Below, piece after piece: positions 34,574 through 45,500 of a DNA stretch of 64,000 bases. A program made the translations under genes and the position numbers. This DNA comes from Imbricaverruca yamaguchii (lineage: Eukaryota > Arthropoda > Thecostraca > Neoverrucidae), in NCBI GenBank assembly GCA_034440575.1, contig JAOTOL010001613.1, positions 2,132,501-2,196,500 on the forward strand. Direction: 5' to 3'. The notes under the pieces are model-generated. The model was not told where the DNA came from. It saw only the letters and a program-made list of their open reading frames with translations, and did not search any database. The first letter of the stretch is position 1, and each line of letters starts with the position of its first letter.

Positions 34574-35143
34574 GGGAGGTCCGATCTGAAAAGTGGACAA
34601 GGGGAACGCTTTCTGCGCACGAAGACGTTGAAAACGTTTGGCTTTGCGTGATAGAAAACTTTACAATTTCCCGTTTGATCTAGTGTATTTTTGGTTCCAG
34701 GGCGTAGGGCCCTGGGCCCATGGCTGCGCCTCTTCCTTCGCCTGCCGTGCTAACGTGGCCTGTAACAGCTTGAACGCCAATGTTGCAGGTGAACCAAGCA
34801 GGTGACTCTCAGACGCGCTTCCGAATATGCAACAACAATACGCGGCGGAACGTTTCGTGGCAATGACTAAATATATTTGGCGCCCATACCGGTGAAGCAA
34901 ACGTAGTTGCATAGTCGATGTAGACGTACTGCTGCCGATTTGATACCACTGCCTTGCTTCGAGTGATTGCTTCATGCTAATGATGTGTGTTAAATGGCCA
35001 GGTGCAACATAATTAAGAATGCGCGCCATGTGGAAGAAACATCAGTGCCTGATGATGTTCTTCTTTCAATTGGCACTTTGGTGGGAGGTACGAAAATGGC
35101 ACGCTCGTGGCAAGAAAACCCAGAATCTGCGTTGTAGATACAC
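34574..35143. other. Downstream of the RREB1-like gene, no feature recognised
   Basis: An isolated 122-residue minus frame (34661-35029) shows no domain or repeat and is not supported as a gene. Confidence 0.4.
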
Positions 35144-35149
35144 TTTATT
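35144..35149 (-). terminator. Candidate poly(A) signal of the RREB1-like gene
   Basis: AATAAA on the minus strand (plus TTTATT), about 1.03 kb past the stop codon at 36182. It is the best canonical hexamer seen downstream. Cleavage there would give a 3' UTR of about 1 kb that includes the 38-bp palindrome. Confidence 0.4.
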
Positions 35150-35717
35150 TAAAATGACAATAGCGCGAATAACCGAACAATAATGATCGTAACTGCAATA
35201 ATAATAATATAATATAATAATAATAATGCCAGCTTAGGGCTTAACCGTACACGATTACTCCAACCAAACACGTCTACAAACTAGGGCCATGACCTCTGTG
35301 AATATTTGTAGTACCTAAGCCAAACACCGCAACACACATTCACACACGACCACTGTGCTGGCGGACACACGAGACCACACGAGAACTCGACACACGTGAA
35401 GAGGCGGGCGCGCCACCCAGGTGCGCACGTGCTACTCACACTCACACCACCTCCAGTCGGAGGATGTGCGAAACAGAAGACGCCCGACGCGGCGACGGAC
35501 GCTGCGCGGGCGGGCGGTGCTGGCTGGCGCCGTGCGGTGCTTCGTCGCACGCTGTACACGGGTTATTGCTAGAACGCGTGCGAACATTTGCATAGGCACT
35601 CTCGAGCGCACGAAGTCGCACGCGTTTCTCAAGGCATCGTGGAATGCTGGGCGCCGGCCGGTGTCGGCCAGCGCGGCGCGCCGCGGCGCCGACGGCGCAC
35701 CGCCGCAGGCGGACGGC

Positions 35718-35755
35718 GCGGGGAGGCCGCGGGAGGCCTCCCGCGGCCTCCCCGC
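35718..35755. repeat. 38-bp perfect palindrome
   Basis: GCGGGGAGGCCGCGGGAGG is followed directly by its exact reverse complement, with no spacer, in a CpG-rich block. It lies within the predicted 3' UTR of the RREB1-like gene and could form a cruciform in DNA or a GC-only hairpin in RNA. Confidence 0.92.
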
Positions 35756-36181
35756 CTGCCGCCGCGCGTGGCGGCGCGACCTCGCGGCCGCACTCGCCTG
35801 CTACCGCACACACACACAAACACGCAGATATAAAGAGGCAAAGGGCACGCGGGCGTCGCAGGCTATCGCACGGGCGCCGGCGTCGACACGCCATCGGCGA
35901 GCCGCCGCGTCGGCCGACTTTGTAGCGCGGCCGGCGGCGGGCGCGGCGCGGCTCCCATGCGGGCATCACTCGAGAAGGACGGCCTGGCAGACGCTCCACG
36001 TGTACACGGCTGCACGTCTGTGCGGGAATGCGTTGTCGGCATGAGATCAGATTCACGTCTACGAAAATGCGTCGGCCGGACCGCGTTCGTCGACATTACG
36101 TGGGTGTGGGGGAGGGGGTGGGGGTGCGGGTATGTACATCATCGGAACTCAAAGCGGCGACCGCCGCCGCCGCGCCTCGGA

Positions 36182-36529
36182 CTATTCAGTCCTCTCGGCG
36201 GCGGCCGCGTCCAGCGGCGCGCCCTGATTGGTCAGCCGCAACGCGGAGGCGGCGCTTAGCCGTGCGCTCAGGTCGTTGAGGTTCTTGCGCTTCTTGGCGG
36301 CGTCGGGCCTGCAGGCGTCCGCAGCCGACTCGACCGCCGGCTCTGGCGTCGCCTGGCCGCCGCCGGTGTGGCGGCGCCGGTGCTGCGCCAGAGCGTGCTC
36401 CAGCGAGTAGCGCTCGCCGCACAGCTCGCAGCTGAAGTCGGCCGCTGGCGCCACCAGGTGGCACGAGGTCATGTGGTCGCGCACCTCGTCCGTGTTGGGG
36501 AACCCGCTCACGCACACCATGCAGAAGAT
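36182..36529 (-). CDS. RREB1: RREB1-like exon 4 (last two fingers and stop)
   Basis: The acceptor CTGTCTCCGCAG precedes ATC TTC TGC at 36529. Joining to exon 3 reads DQGQDK|IFCMVCVSGF, which completes finger 16 (CMVC ... HMTSCH). Finger 17 follows (CELCGERYSLEHALAQHRRRH region). The tail holds a basic KKRKNLNDLSARL segment that could serve as a nuclear localisation signal. The stop is at 36182-36184. Because the Cys pair of finger 16 needs this splice, the exon boundary is well supported. Confidence 0.85.
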   Translation of the reverse strand: MFCMVCVSGFPNTDEVRDHMTSCHLVAPAADFSCELCGERYSLEHALAQHRRRHTGGGQATPEPAVESAADACRPDAAKKRKNLNDLSARLSAASALRLTNQGAPLDAAAAERTE

Positions 36530-39500
36530 CTGCGGAGACAGGGGTCACGTGGTCACGTACAGGTCACGCCGCCGGTGGATTCATGACCGAAAAGTCACAC
36601 GGCTGGATGAAACCAAACTGCGAGGTGATGCTCGCACACGGCAAGGCGGACTCGTAGTTCGGATTCAGGATTTGATCGAGGGTCAAGATGGAGCTTCTAC
36701 TGCCCCCCCCCTCCTCATCGACACAGACACTACCTGTGTTTACCTGTCAAGTGGAAACTGTGCACGCGGGTGGAGCTTTTGGCAAGATGTTATCTATTCC
36801 CCTGGTGCTATCAAAGAGAAGGGTTAATTGATTTAATAATTTGACAATATCCGAACTCATTTGAAGACATCAAGCGACAAGGGGGAATACAGTACCTCCC
36901 CAATGGAGAAACGGCGCCCCTTTGACTGGAAAAGTCACCCATTCAGGGACGACCTTGTCTTTTCCAGCTGAATAGTGCATAAAGCTCCCCTCCAGGGGCG
37001 TTCGAGTGCATCCGTTGACATTTTTCCATTCAGTAACGCCACTCCAGACAAGTGCCCCCTCCCCCGATCAAAATCCCTGGATCTGCGCCGGCCGGCTGCA
37101 ATGTGGAATCTTTCTCAGAGCACACACGGCTCGAGGCCGGCCATCCACACCGACCACGGGCGGGGATCCTCCCTTTGCATTCGCCTATCCCTGACGGAGA
37201 GGTCACGCTCTCGGCCGGCCGGCCGGCTCCGGTCACCGTGGTGACCCTGCCGGGCCGGCCACGGAAGTCACGCTCTCGGCCGGCCGGCCGGCTCCGGTCA
37301 CCGTGGTGACCCTGCCGGGCCGGCCACCTGACACGGAGAGGTCACGCTCTCGGCCGGCCGGCCGGCTCCGGTCACCATGGTGACCCTACCGGGCCGAGCG
37401 CCGACGAGATGCAGCCACCGCTTCGGCGGCGGGCGCGCTCCAAACCCGTTCCCGGCTTAACTTGGAGGATCTCGAGCGCCCGGCTATTGAACTCGACCAG
37501 AGATACCACCCGGCCGATACGGCCGATCCGAGCACCGTCCGACTTGCAGAAAAACTGGCGCCGTTCGAGCGCGGCGCTTACGCGTCAAAAACTGGCGCGG
37601 CGCGGCCCGACCGGACCCGCCCGGCCGGTTCGGCGCAGCGGAGGAGCCCACGCGAGCAGACACGCGCGCGCGCTCCGGCCGAGTCGCCGGATGGATCTCG
37701 CGCACGGCGATGCGCGGCCGGTGGCGGTCGCCGCCATCGCCGAATGTCCTGACCGGCGGCGTCAAGTGATCCGCGTCGGTAACGTCGCCGGTCACGGTCT
37801 GCACGCGCACCTCTTAAGGAGCACAAACTGACGCCGCCACAGAACGGACGGCTGGGGGAAAAACGGACGGCTGGGGGCAGAACAGACGGCTGGAGCCGAA
37901 CGGACGGCTGGGGGTAGAACAGACGGCTGAGGGCTGAACGGACGGCTGAGGGCCGAACGGACAGATGGGGCTGAACGGACAGCTGGGGACAGAACGAACG
38001 GCTGGGTATAGAACAGGCGGCTTGGGCAGAACGGACGTTTGGGGGCAGAACGGACGGCTGGGGGCAGAACGGACGGCTGGAGGCTGAACGGACGGCTGGG
38101 AGCAGAACGGACGGTTGGGGAAGAACGGGCGGCTGGGGGGAGAACGGACGGCTGGGAGCAGAACGGACGGCTGGGGCAGACGTGCTAGTGGCATCCCGCA
38201 TGCCTGACCGGTGAGCCAGCGAGTGGTCTCGATGTCTGGCTATCGCTGAACCACTGCGGTCGGTGACGCATTAAAAGGGCGCGTTCGACCGCATCGACGT
38301 GGTGGGCCGCCAGTGGGCGCTGCAGGAACTCGCTGGATGGATCATCCGCAATGCCCAACTGATGCGAGGCCCAACTGATGCATGATGGAGGATGGGGCGA
38401 CGTAGGAACTCCGGGCCTACTCATGTCGTTACTCATCGGCGGGAAAGCACTCGCAGCTGCACCATTATCTGTTGCATTCGGCACGCTAATATAGCCATAA
38501 AGCGAACGGACAGGGGAAAAGCGCTCCTCGCAATCGCACGACTGCCTCGGCAAATACATGCTTTTGGCCGTGTTATTCAGCGCCGGTATTGAGACAGATG
38601 AGGATTTGACCGCCATTGTGGTGGTGAAAATTGTCGGATCCGGGACTGTTTACATGGACGATGGTGACTAGTGTACTTGTGATTCAGCGCTATTGTTGGG
38701 AACTGTGCAGGACATCATCAGTGGAATGCTGGTGAATGTCAACAAAACAACTGGCCATTATAATTGTATTTCTTCATATTCTTCTGTCTGTCCTTCTTCG
38801 ACGAATGTGTTTCGTTTTTTGTTTCGACTAGCACCTTAATTTATACTGCATGCCAGGAATTTCATATTATACCTCTTTGAGCCTTTCATTTATTACTTTC
38901 ATATCATACCTCATTGTCATCTCGTTAGGATTTAACTTAGCACCCGATACTTCAGGTGGATCCCTACTGATTTGATTTGCATTTTGATTTACAAACTGAA
39001 GTACAAAGTATGACTAGATGTCAACAAGTGGAACGGCTAGAAAAGCCGTGCGTAACTGTCTGATCGATCGGTGTGGTACCCCTGGGTGTGGCGGTGGTGG
39101 TGGTGGTTATTCGTTCTACGACACGCTGACCGTTCAGTCATGCAGCCCCGCCAATCTCTCACGCCGATCGGTCGCGGACGAAGAGTATCCACATGTGACG
39201 CTAGTACCCACAATCTTTCGATTGTGAGACGGGCAACTTACTCGTACCCCCTAGACTACTCGTCCCCCCCCCCCTGTGGCGACACACGTGACACAGCCAC
39301 ATCCTCGTACAGAGCTCGCCGCGTCACTCACCTTATCCTGACCCTGGTCTTCCTCGGCGATCTCCGACACCCAGCGACTGTTAAGGCGCTCCAGGTCGGC
39401 CCACGCCTGCTCGTGCTCCGCCTCCATGTGGTCCTTGACGCGCTCCAGGTCGAAGAAGCGCTCGTCACACACGTGACACCAGTACTGGTGCAGCGTGGGC

Positions 39501-42500
39501 GGGCCGTCGGCGCCGGGTGCGTGCTTCTGCGCGTGGTGGTGCACCAGGTTGTCCTGCGTCGAGAAGGTCGAGCTGGGGCAGAGCGCGCACTTGAAGGGCC
39601 GCTCGGGCACGCTGCGCATCGTGTAGCTGTCGTCGGCCGTGCCGGTGCTGTGCTTCCTGATCAGGTGACGGTCGCAGTTGCTCTTGGTGGTGAAGTTGAC
39701 CGGGCAGTGCGGACACTTGTACGGCTTCTCGCCGCTGTGCGTCAGCTCGTGTCGCTTCAGCGAACTGGTCCACGGAAACTCGCGCTTGCACACCCGGCAC
39801 GGTATCTTGTTGGGCGCGTTCGAGTATGCGCTGCGCCGCTTCTCCAGGCGGTCGGGGTCGTCGTCGCCGCTGCCGCACGAGGCGTCGTCGGCGCCGACGC
39901 CGTCGCTGCGCTCCTCGTCGCTGCGGAAGTACTGCTGGAACGTCTGCGCCTGCGCCGTGACCACCAGCCGCGACACGCTGGCCAGGTCCTCGTCGCGCCG
40001 CGCCGGCGCCGGCTCGTCGATCACCAGCTGCGTGTCGTCGTCGCTGACGTAGCCGTGCGACGGGCTGGTCGGGTCGTGGCAGGCGCCGGGGCTGGCCGGC
40101 GGCGCGCACCGCTTCGGGCTGAGCGGCGCCGGGCGCCGGTTGCCGCGCGACTTGCGCTCCCACTTGTCCGGGTGGTGGTTCTTTACGTGCCGGTCCATGT
40201 TGGTGCTGAGCGTGAAGCGCGCCTCGCAGTAGTTGCACGAGAAGGGTCGCTGCGTGCGGTAGCGCCGCTGCTTCGGCTTGCTCTTAAGCAGGGCTTCCGG
40301 CGACGACACAACGCCGTCGCGCAGCGCCGCGTTCAGCTCGGTCGCGTCCAGCTTGGGCGACCAGCGTGGCTCTGGGTCCTCCTTCCTGTCGTCCGAGGCG
40401 CGCTCCAGGTGCGCCTGGGCTGCCAGCGACAGCGCAGAGGTGAACGCCAGGTGGTGCTGCGGTTCGAGGATTCCGCCGCCCGAGCCCAGCTGCAGGCCAC
40501 GCGCGATCTCGCGGCCGAGGCGACTCTGCCAGTGCTCGTCCAACGGGTACGGGAACATGCCGGGCATGACGAACAGCGGCATGTTGCCCGGGTACGGCAT
40601 GTACAGACTCATCGGCGGCGGCAGCATCGTCGGAAGCTCGTCGGTCGGGTCAAGCTTGGTCGGATCCTCAGACGGCAGCGGCGGCGGCGGCGTCACCACG
40701 CGCTTCTTTCGCAAATCGAGCGGCATCTGCTCGTCGACAATCTCCGGTGATGGCGAGCGCTCCCGCTCGTGTGTCGCCGGCGGTGGTGGCGGCGGCGGCG
40801 GCGGCGGTGGAGGAGGAGGTGGGGGAGGAGGAGGAGGCGGCGGCGGCGACGCCTTCCGCAGTGGAACCATCGGCGGCGGCGGTCGCTTCATCATGGCCGG
40901 GATAGAGAGGAGTGTCGGTGGCACCGGGAACGGCAGCGGCCGCCGCTTGCTCTGGTCGATGAGACTCTCCACGCTGCTCAGGTCGCTGTTGGTATCATCG
41001 GCGTGCGCGGGTCGCTCTTGCAGCACCAGACCCGGCTCCTTGGTCGGGTGGTGCTTGCGCACGTGCTGCACTGCCTGCATCCTCTCGGGGAAATTGAGAT
41101 CGCACACGGAGCAGATGACCAGGCCGTGTCGACCCGAGCCGTGCTGCGTGCGCATGTGCTCCTTGAGCGCCTTGGGCACCTTGAAGTCGGTGCGACAGAC
41201 CGAGCAGACCGTGGGCTGCGCCGACACCGCGACCGGCTTCTGCGGCGACGTCTCGGCCGTCGCGTTGACTATCATGTTGTCGGTGAGCATCTCGCGCACC
41301 TTAAGCTGGTGGCGATTCTTGAGGTGCCGCTCGCAGTTGGCCTTGGTGGTGAAGGCGTACTTGCAGATGCGGCACTCGTAGGGCCGTTCGCCGTTGTGGT
41401 CCTTCATGTGGCGCGTCAGCGTCGACTTGTCGCCGCTCGAGAACGGGCATACGTTGCACTCGTACGGCGTCGAGCTCATGTGCACGCGGTTGTGACCCTT
41501 CATTGCGCGCAGGTTGGGGAACACCTGGTCGCACAGTCGGCACGGGAACTCGCCCTTGGCCTTCATTGCGCGGATGTGCTCGAACGCCGGGTCCTCGACG
41601 TCGTCGGGCGGCGGCGGCGGCGGCGGCTGGCCGTCGCGCGCCGTCTCCTTGAGCGGGTACTCGGGCGGCGGGCTGGTGGATGCGCGGTCGGCGCGGTACG
41701 GCGACTGCGGGTGACCGGCCGACGGCAGCCGCAGCGGCGCGCCCAGACTCGAGCCGGGGCTGGCCAGGCTGAGGATGCTGCGGATGTCGGCCAAGTCGCC
41801 GCGCGCCGCCTCCGGCCGCCGCTCGGACGCGCCGCACGCGCCGCCCGCCGGCCTCGGGTAGCGGATGTGCTGGATCCAGTCGCTGCACTTGTGGCGCGCC
41901 TCGTGCTGCTGCAGCTCGTCGACGTCGCCGGCACGGAAGTTGCACTTGTCGCAGCGCAGCTCGACCGGCGAGTGCGCCGCGTCACCGGCGTGCGCGCGAT
42001 ACTTGTGCTCGACGAGCGCGCCCAGGTTGGCCGCCGTCGTGCCGCACACGCTGCACTTGAGCCTGCGCTCCGCCTCTGCCTTGGCTCCCGTCTCGGACCC
42101 CGCCTCGGACCTCGCCTCAGCCGCCGCCTCGGCCGCCGCCTCGGCCTGGCCGCCGGCCGCGTCCACCGGGGAGCGCCGCTTCATGGTGGGAGCACCATCA
42201 GAGCCGGACGCGTCGCCGTCGTCGCCGCTGCCGCGCCGCTTTGCCGGACGGCGCGGCGCGCCCTCCTCGCCGCAGTGCGAGCCGCGCGTGTGCCGGTGCA
42301 TGTTGCCGTTGGTGGTGAAGCGCAGTCCGCAGCGGCGACAGCTGAACGGCCGGTACCCCGTGTGCGTCAGCATGTGTCGGTCCAGCGACGACGACGAGCT
42401 GAGCGGCTTGCAGCAGATGGCGCACACGTGCTGGCCGGACGCGTCGTCCGACGAGCGGTTGTGCGTGCGAATGTGCTGCGTGAACAGCTGTGGACTGAGG

Positions 42501-45500
42501 AACGTCTGTCGGCAGCCGCTCAACGGGCAAGCCAGCTCCTGGCTCGCCTCGGCGTCCGGAAGGTCGGCGATGCTGGTCAGCGAGCCGCTCTCCGAGCTGC
42601 ACTCGGACATCTGGCGGCACGGACACGTCGTCAGGGACTGATACGAGTCAGGGATGGACACGTTATCAGGGGCGGGCACGTTGTCAGGGAAAGACACGGT
42701 GTCAGGAACGGACAGTGTCAGGAAACGTCACGGGTCAGGGGCGGACGCAGGTCATGAACGGACACGGAGAGGAACGGGTATATCGTCAGGAACATACACG
42801 GGTCAGGGACGGATAAGGTGTTAGGGGCAGATAAGGTGTCTGGGACGTACACGATGTCCTGGTCGGACACGGTGTCAGGGCGTTTCTCTACGATTAAAAT
42901 TTGATCTTTTTTTCGTACTTAACAAAATAGATAGCATCAGACTAATGCCAAGCTATCCACCCGCCAACATCAAGCATATGCATAGATTCATTAGTCAACT
43001 GGGCAAGTTTATGCTGTACATATTGCACACAGGCAGTCCTACAACTGGCCCGCCGCCTGGCCCATGACGTCTGACAGTGCAATCGATGGCTGTGACGACG
43101 TCGCACTGTGTGCTGCATCGCCAAACACTTTAACGATGTCCCACGAGCAGGAAAGAAACCGGCATCATTCACGAACGCGTTATATCGCAATAACACAGCC
43201 ACACAGTCGACGTGGGTCACTCGCCGAGTTTATTCTCGTTGGCGATGTCGTTCGTGGCAATAGCGACCCGGTATCAAAGCGCACACCACCGGCGTCATGA
43301 GCAAACGGTGTCACGGGGCCACGGCAACCTTTCTTAGACATCGCCACACAGGTGGGTGCGCAAAGCAAACACCATTCTCGGGTGACGTCAGTAGCGTAAG
43401 ATCGAGCGCGTGTTGAGGGCACGTCGCATGTGCGTCACGAACAAATTGTCAGGGTGTCACGCGCAGGTCACGGTGTGTCACCAGCGATTCACAGTGTCAC
43501 CAGTGACTCACAGTGGTACAAGTGTCGGTGTGTCGTGACGTGATGTGACGTGACGTGATGTGAGGTGTGGTGAAGTTGCTGGATGCGGCACGTGACGTGA
43601 CGTGACGTGACATGACATGGCGTGACATGATGTGAGGTGGAGTGACGTTGCTGGACGTGGCACGTGACGCGACGTAACGTGACGTGACGCAGTACGTGAC
43701 GGGACATGATTCCCAAGGTGTGCTCGTCAGTCACCAGCGTGCTATGAGTGCAGCGACGACAATTCTGTCGAAACAGAGGAGCCCCATGATGGCACAGACA
43801 GGCAGCTCTCGCGCTGAGTCCGTCACGAACGGCGGCTGAGATTTTCGTCACGTGACGGGAGGGGCGGATGCACGAATCGTCCCGGGGCGAGTGGGTGGTT
43901 GGGTGGGGTAAAGACGATTTTAATGTCACTTCTGTACAACGTCCTTGTATCAACGCTGACACTCCACGAAATTGGAGAAGACCTCCCTCGTTCGTCATCC
44001 CTCTGCCTGCCTCAGCGCTCGTTAGCTCCGTGAAACTGCAGACAGCCAGCTCGACACCTTGTGTTCTGCATGGTGCATCGCCACGATGAATCATTCGTTG
44101 CCAAAATGCCATCGTTAGAGCGCAGATCTTGTTGGAGCTGGGCATGTCCGGCGGACCCGCGTTGCGGGGGCAGAGTGTGGTGAAATCCGTAACTACCACT
44201 TCCTCATGTCCACGCGTAGCGCGATGAACATGATGTGAACGAGGAACCAGTCACCAGACAAACAGGAAAACATGATCGTCGACCAGAAACAGCGCCAACA
44301 TGAAATCAGCGGTCACCGGGCGGATGACATGGTCATGCAGTACACACGTCGGCATCCACTCCAGCGCGCACATGACGAGGAAAGAGCGAGTGCACGGCGA
44401 TTGTATGGTTAGCGTGTAATGAGTTCACGGCTATTGTACAACGAGTGTAGTAATTGTACAGCAAACGAATGCCGAGTGCACAAGTGCACTGTGAGTGCAC
44501 AGTTAATGCACGGTGCGTGTGCGGTGAGTGCACTGTGAATGCACAGCCAGTATGTTGTGAGTGTACAGCGAGTGTACGGCAATGGCACAGTGAGTGTGTA
44601 CGGTGAGTTACAGCGAGTGCGCACGGCGAGTGTCCGCAGCGAGTGGCCGCAGCGAGTGCACGGCGAGTGCACAGCGAGTGCGCACGGCGAGTGCGCACGG
44701 CGAGAGCCATCCGCACGTGACCAGCTCCAGACGTGAGACCACACTCGGTCGGCGGGCATGCTCCGCTGCCGACCCGAAAGACCTTGCCGCAGCGAACAAA
44801 GAAAAACTGCACCACTCATGACACGGCGCCACACGACAGCCACGACAAAGAAGGCTGCGCAGCTAGTTAGCCAATCTCCGCAAAGACGTGTGCCGGCCGG
44901 CCGGCCGACAAAGGGCGGAACCACGGTGTATCCACACACGGTTGCAGGACGATTTGTGTGCCGATAGCGCCGGCCGCCGGCCGAGTCTGTCATGGCGCGC
45001 CGGCGGCGACGGCGGCGCGCCGGAAGTGCGGCACCGCACGCGACAACAATGCCACTCACCGTGTCGTCGTGCAGGTGGCGCACGTGCGCCGGCGCCGCCG
45101 ACGGGCCCACTTCCTCCGACGGCACGCGCTTATCGGCCGTCATCAGCGACTCATAGTCTGCAACAGAGATGTCACCGGTCGAGTCAGGTCAGTTTTGGTT
45201 CGGCAAATGCGCCACACTTGCCGATCGTGTAACATCATGGCTTCTCTCGGTCAGGAGAGCCAACAGCGTTCGGGTTCGTAGTAATTAAGTTGTGTGACTG
45301 CGTGCGCTCGAGTTTGGGTCGGAGTCGAGCCACACAGTAGCGGTGTTGACTCGCCACCGTCTGGGACCATGCGGTGCCGTCCGCAGTACCGCTCTGGTTC
45401 CCTGTGCCGGGGTCTGGCCACACAGTAGTGGTGTTGACTCGCCACCGTCTGGGACCACGCGGTGTCGTCCGCAGTACCGCTCTGGTTCCCTGTGCCGGGG

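Noticed and set aside
42611..42697. Start codon at 42697 for the zinc-finger protein
   Set aside because: The 29 codons before 42610 are degenerate tandem repeat, and an in-phase acceptor at 42611 joins exon 2.
39071..42757. Long plus-strand frames (559 and 662 residues) opposite the zinc-finger exon
   Set aside because: Antisense shadows caused by high GC at third positions; no domain, while the minus strand has 15 clear fingers.
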